DNA of 64,000 nucleotides from Antitrichia curtipendula (Eukaryota > Streptophyta > Bryopsida > Hypnales > Leucodontaceae), in assembly GCA_951230915.1 (NCBI GenBank), contig OX579633.1, positions 558,001 to 622,000 on the forward strand, given 5' to 3'. The position numbers and the translations under genes were made by a program. Within the stretch, counting starts at the first letter, position 1, and every line of letters starts with the position of its first letter. The notes beneath the pieces were generated by a model, which did not search any database, was not told the origin of the DNA, and saw nothing but the letters and a program-made list of their open reading frames with translations. Positions 1 to 11,462 of this stretch are shown in pieces.

Positions 1-84
1 AGCCATGGTAGAATGTAGTCAGTAGGCAGCAATAATTCAAAATTCTTTCAGCATTGGAAGTTTGAAATATGAGTCACTAATTAC

Positions 85-353
85 CTCTAAGCGAATGACT
101 GCTGGTCGATCATTGCAGACATAGTAATGTTCTAGTTTCTCTTCTTCCAATAGTGAAGGATGCTCTGATTCTGCGTTTTCAAGTGATGCAGCCTTAAATT
201 TAGTTAAGACCATTTTGTCCAACAACTGGGAGTTAGCGCTGTTATGGACATGGGTGTTCCAAGGACTGCCATGGCTATCACCCATTAAAGAACTCCAATT
301 CATAGGACTTGGAGGTCCTGCAGTGTTCCGGTCAGTCTTCAAGTGAGATGTAT
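85..353 (-). CDS. Putative internal exon, unknown protein
   Basis: An open stretch on the minus strand bounded by a good acceptor (TGCATGCAG, exon starting at 353) and a good donor (GAG|GTAATT, exon ending at 85). It encodes about 90 residues rich in Ser, Asn and Glu, including a charged stretch SLLEEEKLEHYY. I recognise no domain. The exon takes one base from its predecessor and ends in phase 0. That phase fits the RING exon at 2211-2767, which ends with one spare base (T|AT giving Tyr), so the two could belong to one gene with a 1.86-kb intron. The gene would continue past the left edge. The splice sites are read directly. The joining and the reality of the gene are inference. Confidence 0.4.
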
Positions 354-2210
354 CTGCATGCACAGTCACAAAAGAAAAATGTAAGGAATTCTTCCTTCTA
401 ATCCTACATGATTATTTTAGAATTTCACGTAATATTAGCATGTACATCAAAGTGCATGGTATACAAGATTAAAGATTTTGAAAGGTTTAGACATTCTACT
501 GTGTACCACTTCTTTCATGTAATCATTCAAAATACATGGTACTTAAAAATGTAATTAAATTTAAAAGCACACTCACACAAAGATAAAGAACTTCAAAATA
601 TAATATAAATAAAATATAAAACTCACAATAAGCCATGATAGTTCAAAAATTGAAATAAAATTGAAATCACAGTCACAAATAGACACGACACTTCATAATA
701 TAATGACATTCAAGAATCACTCAAGAAGGACGACACTTCAAGAATATAATGACATTTATAAACCTACTTCCGAAAAGACACAATACTTCAAGAGTATACT
801 AAAAATTCAAAAGCACACTCACCAAAATGTACGTAGGTATAGATTGGATCCACAGTGACTTCCAAAAATATAGAGCAGGAGTAGTTAGCACACATATTAT
901 TGAAGGAATATCGATCATGGAAAATCAGGACATCAAAATTTAAAGGAATGTAGAGCAGGAATAGTAAGGACTACAGAATTCAAAGGAATGTAGAGCAGGA
1001 ATAGTGAGGACTACAAAATTGAAAGGAAAACAAAGCAGGAGTTGTCAGGACTACAAAATTCAAAGGAATGTAGAGCAGGAATAGTGAGGACTACAAAATT
1101 GAAAGGAAAACAGAGCAGGAGTTGTCAGGACTACAAAATTCAAAGGAATGTAGAGCAGGAATAGTGAGGACTACAAAATTGAAAGGAAAACAGAGCAGGA
1201 GTTGTTAGGACTACAAAATTCAAAGGAATGTAGAGCAGGAATAGTGAGGACTACAAAATTGAAAGGAAAACATAGCAGGAGTTGTTAGGACTACAAAATT
1301 CAAAGGAATGTAGAGCAGGAATAGTGAGGACTACAAAATTGAAAGGAAAACATAGCAGGAGTTGTCAGGACAAGAAACATTCAAGGAATATGGAGCATGA
1401 AAAACCAAAACATCAAAATTTAAAGGAATGTAGAGCAGGAACAATGAAGACTACAAAGTTGAAAGGAAAACAGAGAAGGAGTTGTCAAGACAAGAAACAT
1501 TCTAGGAATATGAAGCAGGAGTAGTGAGGACGGAAATTATTCAAGGAATATAGAGTAGGAATTCTCGGAAATTCCTCAGGATCCACCAAAAATCTAAATT
1601 TATAACCCGAAATAATCAGTACCACCCAAAATTAAGGAATACATAGCAACTGAAGTCAGTACAAGTGATGATGAAGGACTGAAGAGCAGGAAAAGGAAAG
1701 AGTTTAGATATAAAGGATTCAAATAAACGTAGAAGAAGAGTTTCAAAAAAATTTGAACAAGATTCTATGAATATAAAGCATGAGTGCTTGTAGAAAAAAT
1801 TACTAAAGGAATTCAAAGCAAGTTTTGAAGAAGTTAGAGTAGAATTCATAGAAAGAAACATATGATATGTGAAAAATACCAGTACAGGCAAGGAACTCAT
1901 CCAGGAATTTATACTATACAAAAAGAAATTTTCTCAAACAACTATGGAAAAAAATTTACATAAATTTGAGGACGATGAATAAGATCCCGTAATCACTATA
2001 GTCTACTGCACGATAAAAAATACATACTGGAATTCGTAAAGAAGTCTAACCTCTTATACTAAAAGGTACAGTGTACATCACAATACGAATTCTAACATTC
2101 CTTAGTATGTATTCTTCATTCGTAGTTTTGAACTTCTAAAATAGCACAGAAACATCCTAAACAGTGAAACTGAAGTAGTGAAAATACTATTAAGTGGCAA
2201 AAAAACTTAC
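354..2210 (-). other. Possible intron holding a minisatellite
   Basis: This stretch separates two phase-compatible minus-strand exons, with donor GTAAGT at 2210 and acceptor CAG at 354-356. It contains no convincing coding sequence. The 861-1580 part is a tandem repeat, and the rest is AT-rich with no feature I can name. Confidence 0.35.
861..1580. repeat. Minisatellite, 40-bp half-units in an 80-bp higher-order unit
   Basis: Two alternating 40-bp half-units repeat head to tail. One carries AAAGGAATGTAGAGCAGGAA, the other AAAGGAAAACAGAGCAGGAG, and both are joined by AGGACTACAAAATT. The core (about 941-1370) is nearly perfect at 80-bp spacing. The edges (861-940 and 1370-1580) are degenerate but keep the 40-bp rhythm. 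Neither 40 nor 80 is divisible by three, so the short reading frames over it are not protein-coding. Confidence 0.92.
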
Positions 2211-2767
2211 ATGAAGAAGCTTGGTATGTGCATGGAAGTGCTTTTGCTGTCTTTGGAGCCAATGCAACGTTCATATTTCCGGATAACTCGGACTTTGGAG
2301 CTCGAATGCCCCACGCAGCACACCATTCTTTTGAGAATTCGATCTCACAGTCAGGAAGAAAACACTTATTGGATGAACTGGCGTGCCTAACAAGGCAGAA
2401 AGGATGATACATATGACCGCACAAGGCACTAACATGATTATTACAGGAGTACCAAGAATTGCACACTGGACATGCATTCACCAGACTGATTTTTTTGGGC
2501 ACTGCTGACAAATCAGCAAGTAGAGGTACAGGATACGTTGCAACACCTCCACCCTCACACATCCGCTGCACTTGAAACTCAAAATTAAAGACTTCAATCT
2601 CCAAAGTTTTGAGTTCCTTGGACCTATTTTCAAACTTGTCACTAGACTCTAAAACCTTTGCACGCTCCAAATCACATTTCCGTTCACAATCAAGGAACCT
2701 CTCATGCGCAAATTTCTCCTCTGTCAATGCTGTCGCACGCGTAGTTAGCGTGTAAGCATCTTTACTT
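2211..2767 (-). CDS. Internal exon: coiled coil plus RING-H2-like zinc finger
   Basis: Acceptor TTTTAG ends just before 2767 and donor CAT|GTAAGT lies at 2211/2210, giving a 557-bp exon. The first third is a charged, probably coiled-coil segment (ERKCDLERAKVLESSDKF). A zinc-binding pattern follows: CPVC, then LCGH, MYHPFCL, and a later pair C-x4-C (KCFLPDC), so roughly C3H2C3, the layout of RING-H2 ubiquitin ligases. The second pair has four rather than two spacer residues, which is unusual. After it comes EWCAAWGI. The same architecture and the shared signature YHPFCL appear in the RING gene inside the hAT element (46925-49222), so the two are probably distant relatives. An E3 ligase role is inference from the family. 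Whether this is a host gene or transposon cargo is open. Confidence 0.6.
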
Positions 2768-3844
2768 CTAAAATAGTATAAAATGACAAAAGTTATCGTC
2801 CCAGGGAATTCAACTATGTTCCTGCGAATTTTAACTATCCGGATCTTCTTGTTCTCTTAAACAAAACCCCAAGCAATCCGTACACTATATTGTTTGCTTT
2901 TCGGAACTAACTCTTTCCAGAATTCTATCCGGATCACTTCAATCCGGATTCCGTATTTCCTCCTTCTCAATTCAAATATCTGTTTTTTGGTACCCCTATT
3001 TTACCCTCAGGGGGTCCGCTGTTGGTCTTTAGAGGGGTAAGGACGCACCACTCTTAATTCACATTCCTAAATAAGAAAATACAATCAAAAACCCGTATTA
3101 CTTTGTACTAATAGTGACGGAAGAGATCTGATCCTCACAACTTCCCAAGGTAGCTAATCCGGAAAGAAGGTCACTCAGAACCACACTCTATCACTCCCAC
3201 TACAACGACAGATCAAGGCAAATTGGAACTGAATCTAAGGTTAGGTTACTGGATAACTAGGCTCACTTTTAGTTGGCAGACCTTCCGCTGGGTCGAGGAA
3301 CATTCCGCTGACGGAAGCTTATCTCCGTACGGAACCCTTCTTGAGTTCCGGACTTGCGCCCTCTCTTCCCAATCGGATTACTATATTAGTTCTTTTAAAG
3401 GCAGAGTGCTCTACCTATTCCATGAACCCAGAATCCGCTCTTCACAGAGTCCTATCAATCAGATTCCGATCACTTAAAATCTAGACTCCTCCTCACCCGG
3501 CCTTCTTCCACATTACCTCTGCATGAACAAAATTTATATACACGCACTCATAGATAAAAGCGAGAGAAATCCACGAAGTGGCTTGGAATTAAAGAAAGCT
3601 TCAAGAAACATAAACTAATGTACTCAAAAATGGGCTTGGAGAGAATGTCTTGCCACAGAGCTGTTCTTCCTTAAAAACTACAACAAAAAGGCAAAAAGGG
3701 CACCAGAAATCTAGGTAGCCAATCAATGACACTCCAAAATACCCGGAACGCCAAGGGCAATTACTCCTAAAAGTCCGGAACCGGGACCCACACACGGAAA
3801 ATCCGTTCCGAAACAAAAATTCAAAATAAACTTCAAATCACTAA
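2768..3844 (-). other. Sequence 3' of the retroelement reading frame; no gene seen
   Basis: No reading frame here resembles a known protein. The stretch shares the abundance of TCCGG/CCGGA words with the pseudogene next to it, which suggests it belongs to the same element, probably as its 3' part. Confidence 0.3.
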
Positions 3845-5803
3845 CTATTTACCACGGTGCGGCTTCTTGGAACTACTACCACCTTGGTTCGATGTACCCT
3901 TGGGATTAGCTTTGACTGGCGTCGAACGGAGAGCTGCACGAGTCTGGATTTTATGCAAAGGGGGCGGAGAATCCTCATCCGTCTCCATTGCCAATCCGGT
4001 TTCAAACTCCTCATCTTCCGAATCTTCAATGCATTTCACATTCGTCTCCTTCCCCAGATCCGTCTCCTCCAGGTCGACCATTGCGCTATCCCTGTTCGGC
4101 GTCGTCTGCTGCATATGTGAGAAGTCCGCCGGGTGGGTGCGAGCCGGATTTGTTAGGCCCTCGATCCGGTCAATCAGGTCCCGACGAGTCTTTCAACTTG
4201 CTAAGGAGATTGACCCCGTCACATTCGATGGAGTTGGCGATACGTTCCGGATAACGACAACTTCCGCATGTACCGGAACAGCCTTCGCAGCGGTTTCTCT
4301 TCCGACTTCAACGGGAGAGAGTACAGTCGTAGTCATTGCTTCCACTTGGGTTGCGGAAACTCCTCTTGTTGGCCTTAGAAGGGATCTCAGACTTTCGGAC
4401 TGAGATTGGGTCAATCCGGTGGTTACGTTCTTCACTGGGGTTGTCATGAACATTGATGTAGGAACTTACGGAAACTGTAAGAAATCCATCACCTTTTCCG
4501 GATCCAGATGTCCCAACAATTCGTTCATCTCCCTCAGCACTCCCTCCATTTTGGACTGAAAATCAACCAAGATGGTTACCACCTTGGATCTGGTGATGTG
4601 TCCTTCCTTCATCAGTCGATCACTGAAAAGGTGGGATTGTACTACGATTTCCGCCGGTTGTGTGACTAGTCCGGATAGATTCCGGACCAGCTAAAGCGCC
4701 TCGGCTTCCTTCTGCCTCGTAACTCCCAGTTCTCCTTCCATCCAATTGAACCGGGTCCGCAGATCATCTCGCTCTTTCTCCAAGTTCCGGATCTGCTCGT
4801 CTTTCGCACGTAGAACTTCCGGACTAGGTCGTTTCTTGATTTCCTCGGCGAGTTTATTCGGCTCGACCTTGACCTCGTCGATGATCTCGATTAGCAGATC
4901 GGACATGTTGTCGTGGAGATCTTGGGCCTGCCGCATCCAGCTCATTCCGGCTTCATAGAACTTGGATGTTCCTTCTCCTTCCGGTGCCAAGGGGGGCTCT
5001 CCTTCCTCCGAAAACGGAAGCTTTCCTCTTGATCCCGGATCAGTCGACTTCCGTCGCCTTTCTCTCCGTTCCGGTTGTTCCGTCCTGTCTTCCGGAACAT
5101 CTTCCTCCTCAGAATTCAGACAGATTTCTTCCACCTCTCTTGTCAGGCCATACTTTAAAAGGGTCGCTCATGTATCGTACGCGACCATCTCCTGACCGCT
5201 TAGGACTTCCCTCTGATGGTAAAGGTGAAAGAGATACGGGCTGATGAGACTACGTTTCCCCTTGGCCACATGTTCCGCCAATTTTGCCACTACTGCGGCA
5301 ATAACCCTTCCCCAGTGTACCACCCTATCTTCTAATGCACCAAAGATGGTGTTGGCAACTGTAATAGTAACCCGGGTTGGCTTTTCCGGATACAAAATCG
5401 GAATGAGAAACTCTAGTACTCGTCTATACCTGTCATCTCAGCACTCACTAATCGCATATCCCTCTTTGGCATTGGTCGGACTACAGAACTTTCCGCTCGC
5501 ATACTTGTCCGTCCTAGAAGCTAATCCGGATCCGATTTTCTTGAAACTGTATACTTCCGCCTATACATCCTCATTCCATGCGACGGGCCTATCCCTCACA
5601 GTCAACTCGTATTGATTCGTAACTCCCATAATGAGTTCTTGAATCATTTCGTCACTTTTCAGGTTCCAAGGCCTCCGAATTAGTCCTCTACACCCTATAC
5701 GCATTAGGTCTTCCTCTAACTATTTCCGGGCATTCGCGTCGGAAGGGATACCGGGATAGACCATTCGCGCTACGACCGTAATCTTACGACTACACACCGC
5801 CAT
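3845..5803 (-). pseudogene. Retroelement gag-like reading frame, 652 codons with seven stops
   Basis: From ATG at 5803 to a terminal TAG at 3845-3847 a single frame runs without any frameshift but is closed by seven internal stops (TAG x3, TGA x3, TAA x1; examples at 5168, 4691, 4193). The middle encodes a compact segment (HWGRVIAAVVAKLAEHVAKG, then SPYLFHLYHQREVL). Next comes a long charged coiled coil (EVLRAKDEQIRNLEKERDDL) and a Ser/Thr/Glu-rich, basic C-terminus (KKPHRGK). I see no aspartic protease, reverse transcriptase or integrase. The position downstream of an LTR-like block and a short leader exon suggests a gag-type structural protein, but I do not recognise the family. One stop overlaps a perfect donor (CCG|TAAGTT context near 4470), so part could be spliced. 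The decay pattern suggests an inactive copy. Confidence 0.6.
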
Positions 5804-7444
5804 CTTCACCGACACGTATTGTAGAATCCGGTGCAATCGGCACCGACCTCACTTTCCACTCTCTGTCGCGAACTTACTCACCACTCTTTCAATCTCTATT
5901 TGCGCTCACAGATAGCAGCGGAGAAAGAGAATGAGAGTGCGCGGCGGAGAGGTATATATACCCGACGTTCGGCTGAAAGTTCCCGGTGGAGAACGGGAGT
6001 TGGGCTGTTCTCGTAACGGTCTCCTAGTTCTCTAGACCGGATGCTAGGTAGTAGGTTCCGCTCATCCGGCATGTTTCCGGATTCCGGATTTAATCCTATT
6101 ACTAACTGTTTAGCCCTTAAACTAGTACTAGCAATCCGGAATTTAGTTATCCTCTCCTTACGTTCTATTCTTTCCAGATTGCCCATTCATATACAAAAAT
6201 TGAAACATTTTAGTCTATTCTAACCCTATTCTACCTCGAAAAGAAGTTGATCCTTCGAGCACTTCACTTTTTGGCGTCACTAACGAAGACTTGTTAGCAT
6301 TGTGTGGGTGTTTTAATCTCCCCCCTTCAGAGGTAAAACGTGCACACGGATTCTAGCGGCATGAAAAGTAATTTCTAGGGGATGAAATTAAACGTAGTGT
6401 TCTTTGGCCTTCCAAGCAATGGACACTTTGTTATGTTGATTTTACCTAATTTAAATGCTTCAAAACACACTAATAGTTAAGAAATAAAGGTTGTTAAAGG
6501 TTGATTAAATGCGATTAAACTTCTAGCTAACTAAAATTCTACCTAATGTAAATCAAAGAATACAATTTGCCCTTTCCGAAATGGTAAAGCAAGCTGGATT
6601 CTGATATTCCTAGCAAACGTTATGCGTGGATGAAATCCGGCCCTAATTCTATCCTAAAAACTTCATCCGTCAACTAAAAATAGCAAAATAATGTGAAATA
6701 AATCTAAATTTCAGAGTTAAAAGGTTGATTAAGTTAACTAATGGAATTTTGAGAAAAACCTAATTTTAACCTATTTTCGGAATTTTCATCCAAATTTAGG
6801 TCAAATCTTCATCCACACTTTTATCTTTTGAAATTAAAGTAATTTTAAAAGTAAAAGGTGGATTTGGAATCTTCAAAAGATTCTCTAAAAGATTATGGTT
6901 TCCAAAGATCCCCTAGTTGTTCCTTGAGAATATCCCTAATTGTTCTTTAATTAAGCCTAATTCTAAGTTATTATTCTAAATTTAGTGATTTTCTATAGTT
7001 TTATGGTTTTTTATGGGTAAAGTGATAAATTACTTCTTATAATGGTAAAAGTAAGAATTTTGGACTTCTAGGTAAAAACTTATGAATGAATGAAAATTCC
7101 CCTTAGTTGGATGGAATTCGGTTTCAAATAAGTTTTATGTAGAATTTAAGGGATAAATTAGGGTTTAATCTCCCCAATTATTCTAATATTTCCTAGATTC
7201 TTAAATTATGTTAGATTTCTTTTGAAATTCCTTTGGATGAAATTACTATTTCGGTTTCCAAATTCACTCAAAGTTAATCTAATTATTACTTTCACGATTA
7301 TAGTTAAGTTTTTTAAGGTTTTCCAATGATTTTAAATTTTAACTAGCTATCGGATTTCTAATTTTGTTAATTTTAGTTTTCTAATCTAATTTTTAAAGAA
7401 TGAAAGCAAAAGAGAAAACAAAAGAAAAGTTTGGAAATTCATAC
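5804..7444 (-). other. AT-rich spacer, possibly the leader intron of the retroelement
   Basis: Between the 24-codon leader exon and the long frame lies about 1.6 kb without coding potential. A palindromic TATATATA (5952-5959) sits about 150 bp upstream of the frame's ATG. It could be a TATA box or may simply be intronic. The rest is AT-rich and featureless. Confidence 0.3.
5952..5959 (-). promoter_or_regulatory. TATA-box-like palindrome upstream of the gag-like frame
   Basis: GGTATATATACC reads the same on both strands. On the minus strand it lies about 150 bp before the ATG at 5803, a normal distance for a plant core promoter with a leader. It stands in GC-richer DNA than its surroundings. 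No other promoter element is visible. Confidence 0.3.
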
Positions 7445-7516
7445 CTCAGTATCGAGAATGTCGATCGTCCCATCATCGCAAAACACCATCATAATCGTCT
7501 CCTCGAAATTCTCCAT
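7445..7516 (-). CDS. Short leader coding exon of an LTR-type element
   Basis: ATG at 7516 opens 24 codons (MENFEETIMMVF...DILDTE) ending exactly at a donor, GAG|GTATGA. The same design occurs on the plus strand at 42016-42078, also 21-24 acidic codons beginning Met-Glu and ending in Glu before a GT donor. Both follow an LTR-like block of the same family. This parallel is the main support. By itself such a short exon would not be called. It probably encodes the N-terminus of the element's first protein, spliced to a downstream exon I cannot place with certainty. Confidence 0.4.
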
Positions 7517-8899
7517 TGCTTTTCATGTATTTTGAAGAAATCTTAGTATTATTGTTTCTAAACCTATCTAAAAAGTCCAAGTTTGTTAGTTTTGGCAATT
7601 TAAAACTAATCCTTTGATTTTAGGAAATTAATAATAAATTTAATTCATTTTTCCCAAGTTTTCAATGAATAGTAGTTTATTCGATTGCCAATTGTTTAAT
7701 AGTTATTTTGTTAAATATTCCAAGATATTAGTTGGTGTTTGTTTGTATCTATTTGGCTTATCAGGCCTAATAAAACAAAACTCAAACAACAAAACAACAA
7801 CTAATTTGTCTTTGGAATCCTAATTAATAACTAAAATCAACCGAATGAATAGTAATCTAATAAAATAAGCTAAAATAATCAAAACAAATCTATCGATGAA
7901 TAGTAAAAGGAATTTTGCAATCCAAACAATCTAACGTCAATAGTAAGATGCTAACGAAAAGAATAGAATAATCAAAACAATCCAAACTTCAATAGTAAGA
8001 TTCTAACGAAAAGAATAGAATAATCAAAACAATCCAAATTTCAATAGTAAGATTCTAACGAAAAGAATAGAATAATCAAAACAATTCCAAAATTCAATAG
8101 TAAGATACTAACCTTAACTCCTTTATTCTTCGTCCTTCCTTGTTAACCTTCTTATGATCTCGCTTTCTTCCACTTCTTATGATGTTGTTGTTGTTTGAAT
8201 TCTTGGCGATGGCGGAGAGAGAATTTGAGAGGTTCAAGAACCAAGGCGGATGTTAGTTCAAAATCCTTAGTGTTCAAATTTTCCAAAATTTGCAAAAAAA
8301 TTGGTAGCGTGGCAACAACCGCCTATGCTTTTAGAATTAAGTTTTTTGTCTATGATGATCTTACCACGATTGTGAGTTTTGAAATTTCCAAGGTTTGGGC
8401 TTCCTTGAGTTCTCAAACTCCAACACAACCCTGGACCGTCCTGGACAGACCCGAGAGTTCCCTTGAATGGACAGAATTTTCTCCAGACCCCCCCCCAAGG
8501 TTTCGACTGCCAAGCCTTCCTTGCTATCGCTGTCCCGTTCAGCTCGTCTGGTCCCCGATCAGCTCGTCTTGGTCCCGTCGATTTGCTTCTGCCAGTCCAG
8601 CTCCTCTGGTTCCCGGTCTTGGTTACTGGTCGTTCCTTACGGTCGGGTTATCAGCTCTTGCCGACCTGTGTACTGTCCAACTGAACTGAATTTTTCCGAA
8701 ATTAAATCAAAAGAAAGATTGGTATTGATTAAATCTTAATTTGAATAATTTCTGAGATACTTTCTCTTAATCAAACACACCTTAAAAATCAATGGAAAGT
8801 TAGCATTCTAGTTTCGATGCAAAGAAAGAATTGACAATAAAGATGAAGGAATTTTATGAATCTCTATGACAATTGTGAAATCTAATAACTTATCAAAAT
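7517..8899. other. Leader/LTR-proximal spacer with a small tandem repeat
   Basis: AT-rich at 7517-8200 apart from the 52-bp repeat. 8380-8690 is markedly GC-richer, with runs such as GACCCCCCCCCAAGG and repeated CAGCTC...CTGGTCCC words. Open frames there look like compositional accidents. I see no gene. Confidence 0.4.
7937..8108. repeat. 52-bp tandem repeat, about 3.3 copies
   Basis: TCAATAGTAAGATTCTAACG starts at 7937 (with one change), 7989, 8041 and, truncated, 8094. Units are 52, 52 and 53 bp long and nearly identical. Confidence 0.9.
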
Positions 8900-11402
8900 C
8901 AAAGCAATAAATGGTAAGTGTGGAAGCCAAATACCTCCAATCACGTGCGCCAAACAAAAGAGAAATTAATCAACGAGTTTTGGACTTTAAATAAGGTTCA
9001 AAAGAATCTTATTTTGTGATTTCAAGTCAACCGTTCGCCGTATGAGGTAAATCTAAGTTTCAAATGGCGAATTTTAACTTTTAAGGGCCAAAGCTTCGCC
9101 GTACGGGGGCAACCCCAGGACAAACGGAGCGATTCAAGTAAATCTTAAGTTTCAAGTACCCGTTTCCAGGTTTCAAAAAGTCAAAGCTTCGCCATGCGGG
9201 AGCAACCCCAGAACAAACGGAGCTTCTTAAGCCAATTTAAGTATTTCGAAAGTTAGATTCTAAAGGAGGTACACATGAAAGTGTTTAACCGAACATTAGA
9301 AACGAATCTTCCGAAACTTCAAGTCAAAGTCAATCAATTAACTGCTAAAGGAGGTACACATGAAAGTGTTTAACCGAACATTAGCAATTAAACCTCAAAT
9401 TCCGTTATACAACAAACTTTGAGTAGGAAATTAGTCTAAAATACTTTTGGCAAGGTCAAGCCTCGCCGCTTTAAGTATTTAGTACCAAATGCGTTCACGT
9501 GCTACAATGGATTAGTATTCAAGTAATCTTAAGCAAAGAATCAAAGTTTTGGGGCTTTCAACCTCCAAATTCAAAAGGAAAGCAATATGTTTTGAAGGGA
9601 CCCTCTAGTCCTTCAAAACACAAGAGAATTAGTGAAGAGTACAAAGAATTTAGAAGGAATTAGCCAATTTTTGGCTTAAAAGTGCTCCAACAATGTGTTG
9701 GTAGCACAGCGGAGCAATAATAAGGAAATGAAAATAAGGTTTGGTCTGACAACGTGTCAGTACCAAGAAAATGAGAGTGAGGGTATAAGAATGAGGGTAC
9801 CGACAACCTCGGGGGGGAGGCCTTTTATACTCGAGCCAAGCCTTCCCCGGTAAGTTGTTGGTTAAAAAACGTTTAACTAACTACCTAACTAAATTCTAAA
9901 CTACTATGAAATATTTTGCATTTAATCTTTGTTTAATAGGAAGGAAGGTCCTCAAGCAAGTTCCTTGAAGGCTTTAATTAGCCTTGAAATCCTGCCTAAA
10001 TCAAATCCTTGATTGTCCCCAAAGATTTTATGAAAATAACCCTAACTAACCTAGATATTTTGCAATTTAATCCTAGGTCAAATCCAAATATTCTTAGTTT
10101 AATCTAAATTGGCTTTTAAAGGAAAGATTTGACATCTTAACTAAATCCAATCTTCGATTTTTACCAAGATATTTTGTTAATTAACCTCGAATTACTACAA
10201 ATTACTCTAAAAAAGTCAAACTAAGAGCTGACCCTATCTATCTTTTAGGGAAAAACTCCAATTTGAAAACCGATTGCGCCATCGCGTTCAGAAGACCCCA
10301 ATTAGTCTAGGGGATCCCCTACCTCCTTCTTCCAGGCTGTAAATATTTGTAAAAACCACTAACGGTAATTCTAGAGAAAAGTCAAAATCCCAACTAATGG
10401 AATTTGAGTTTTTCGAGAAAACTAACTAGCTAGGGTTGCTTGGAAGGTTTGTGGTAGTAAGAAAACATTCCTTGTTTGCGACATTCGGACACCGCTAGCT
10501 TCTGGCTCGCCGGTCAACTCGTCGTCGTGTTATAAATTCTTGTTAAATTTGATGTCGATGCCGATTCGGATACTTCTGACTATCAGAAAGTCTTCAAACT
10601 TGACAAGTCGCTCATTTAATACATAAAACTCTAATCTAATTTTTAGTGAGATTTTACCGCACTCTAGGTAATTTCTAAGAAATTACCATCAGTTTCAAAG
10701 GCGGTTGACTTCCCATGGAGTCATCGTGGAGTTTTGTAAAATCCCAAAACTTTTTGGGCAATCTTTTGGGAAGTGTCCAAAGGCCAAGGGCAAAACCAAA
10801 CCTCCAATAAGGATGCTAATTTTAGCAATTCCTTAGTAATTTCCGCCCGGGGGAAAATTATTCTGATACCGAGGTTGTTGTGGATGATTAGCTCCGATGT
10901 TGATCTCTTGGCATGCTTTTACCCTAAAAGCACCTTTCTGTAAGCTCCAATCACCTCGCCTTTCTTCTACTTTGCATTCTGATTCATATTTTCCAACATT
11001 TATAGGTCTTCATGTAACTAATCCATATTCTACATAAATTGGATCAAGATACTTCTAAACCTTGATATAGACTCTTGCACTTTAGCCAGGATGTCACATG
11101 TATTCACATGTCAAGTGTTACATGGACAAGACACTAGAACTGGCTAATTCTCACTTCATCATATCTTTCTAATACGTTAATATGGACTCTAAGACACTGA
11201 ACTTAAGACATAAACATAGAAAAGCATCGTATTTTGTGCTTTCCATGAATTTAGAAAGGTTCCTCACTAATCTGGTAGGAACTTCTACCAAACTCCTCTC
11301 AACTACTAATTCATGCTATTTTGCGTGAATTAACACTAAAAACTAACAGTAAATCACGAAAAATAAATCCAGAGCTTCAAGTGCTAACTTGAGGGCTCAC
11401 AC
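8900..11402 (-). mobile_element. LTR-like block, divergent copy 1
   Basis: Shares ordered motifs with the two other LTR-like blocks (12404-14531 and 39163-41340): AAGCTTCGCCGTACGG-type words, a GGGGATCCCCTACC segment, and TCTAATTTTTAGTGAGATTTT followed by a GGTAATTT segment. It closes with GGGCTCACA at 11402, as the others close with AGCTCACA. Read on the minus strand it therefore starts TGTGAGC, a proper TG terminus. The inner end is only estimated. It is the most divergent of the three. Confidence 0.45.
9261..9383. repeat. 39-bp exact duplication inside the LTR-like block
   Basis: TAAAGGAGGTACACATGAAA continuing to ACCGAACATTAG occurs at 9261-9299 and again, unchanged, at 9345-9383, 84 bp apart. 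Around 9070-9230 the AAGCTTCGCC word also recurs with a following GGG..AACCCCAG..ACAAACGGAG. These look like repeated regulatory modules inside the LTR. Confidence 0.8.
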
Positions 11403-11462
11403 ACTGCAGGGATGAGAAACTGAGGCAGGGGTTTGCAAGACAGAAAGGGACCTTGGTAGGTT

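Noticed and set aside
861..1580. Regular repeats considered as a CRISPR array
   Set aside because: Units are contiguous with no unique spacers, and the DNA is of plant type.
10860..10880. GGTATCAGA on the minus strand as an LTR primer-binding site
   Set aside because: Only nine bases match the initiator-tRNA complement, and it lies inside the LTR-like block rather than after its end.
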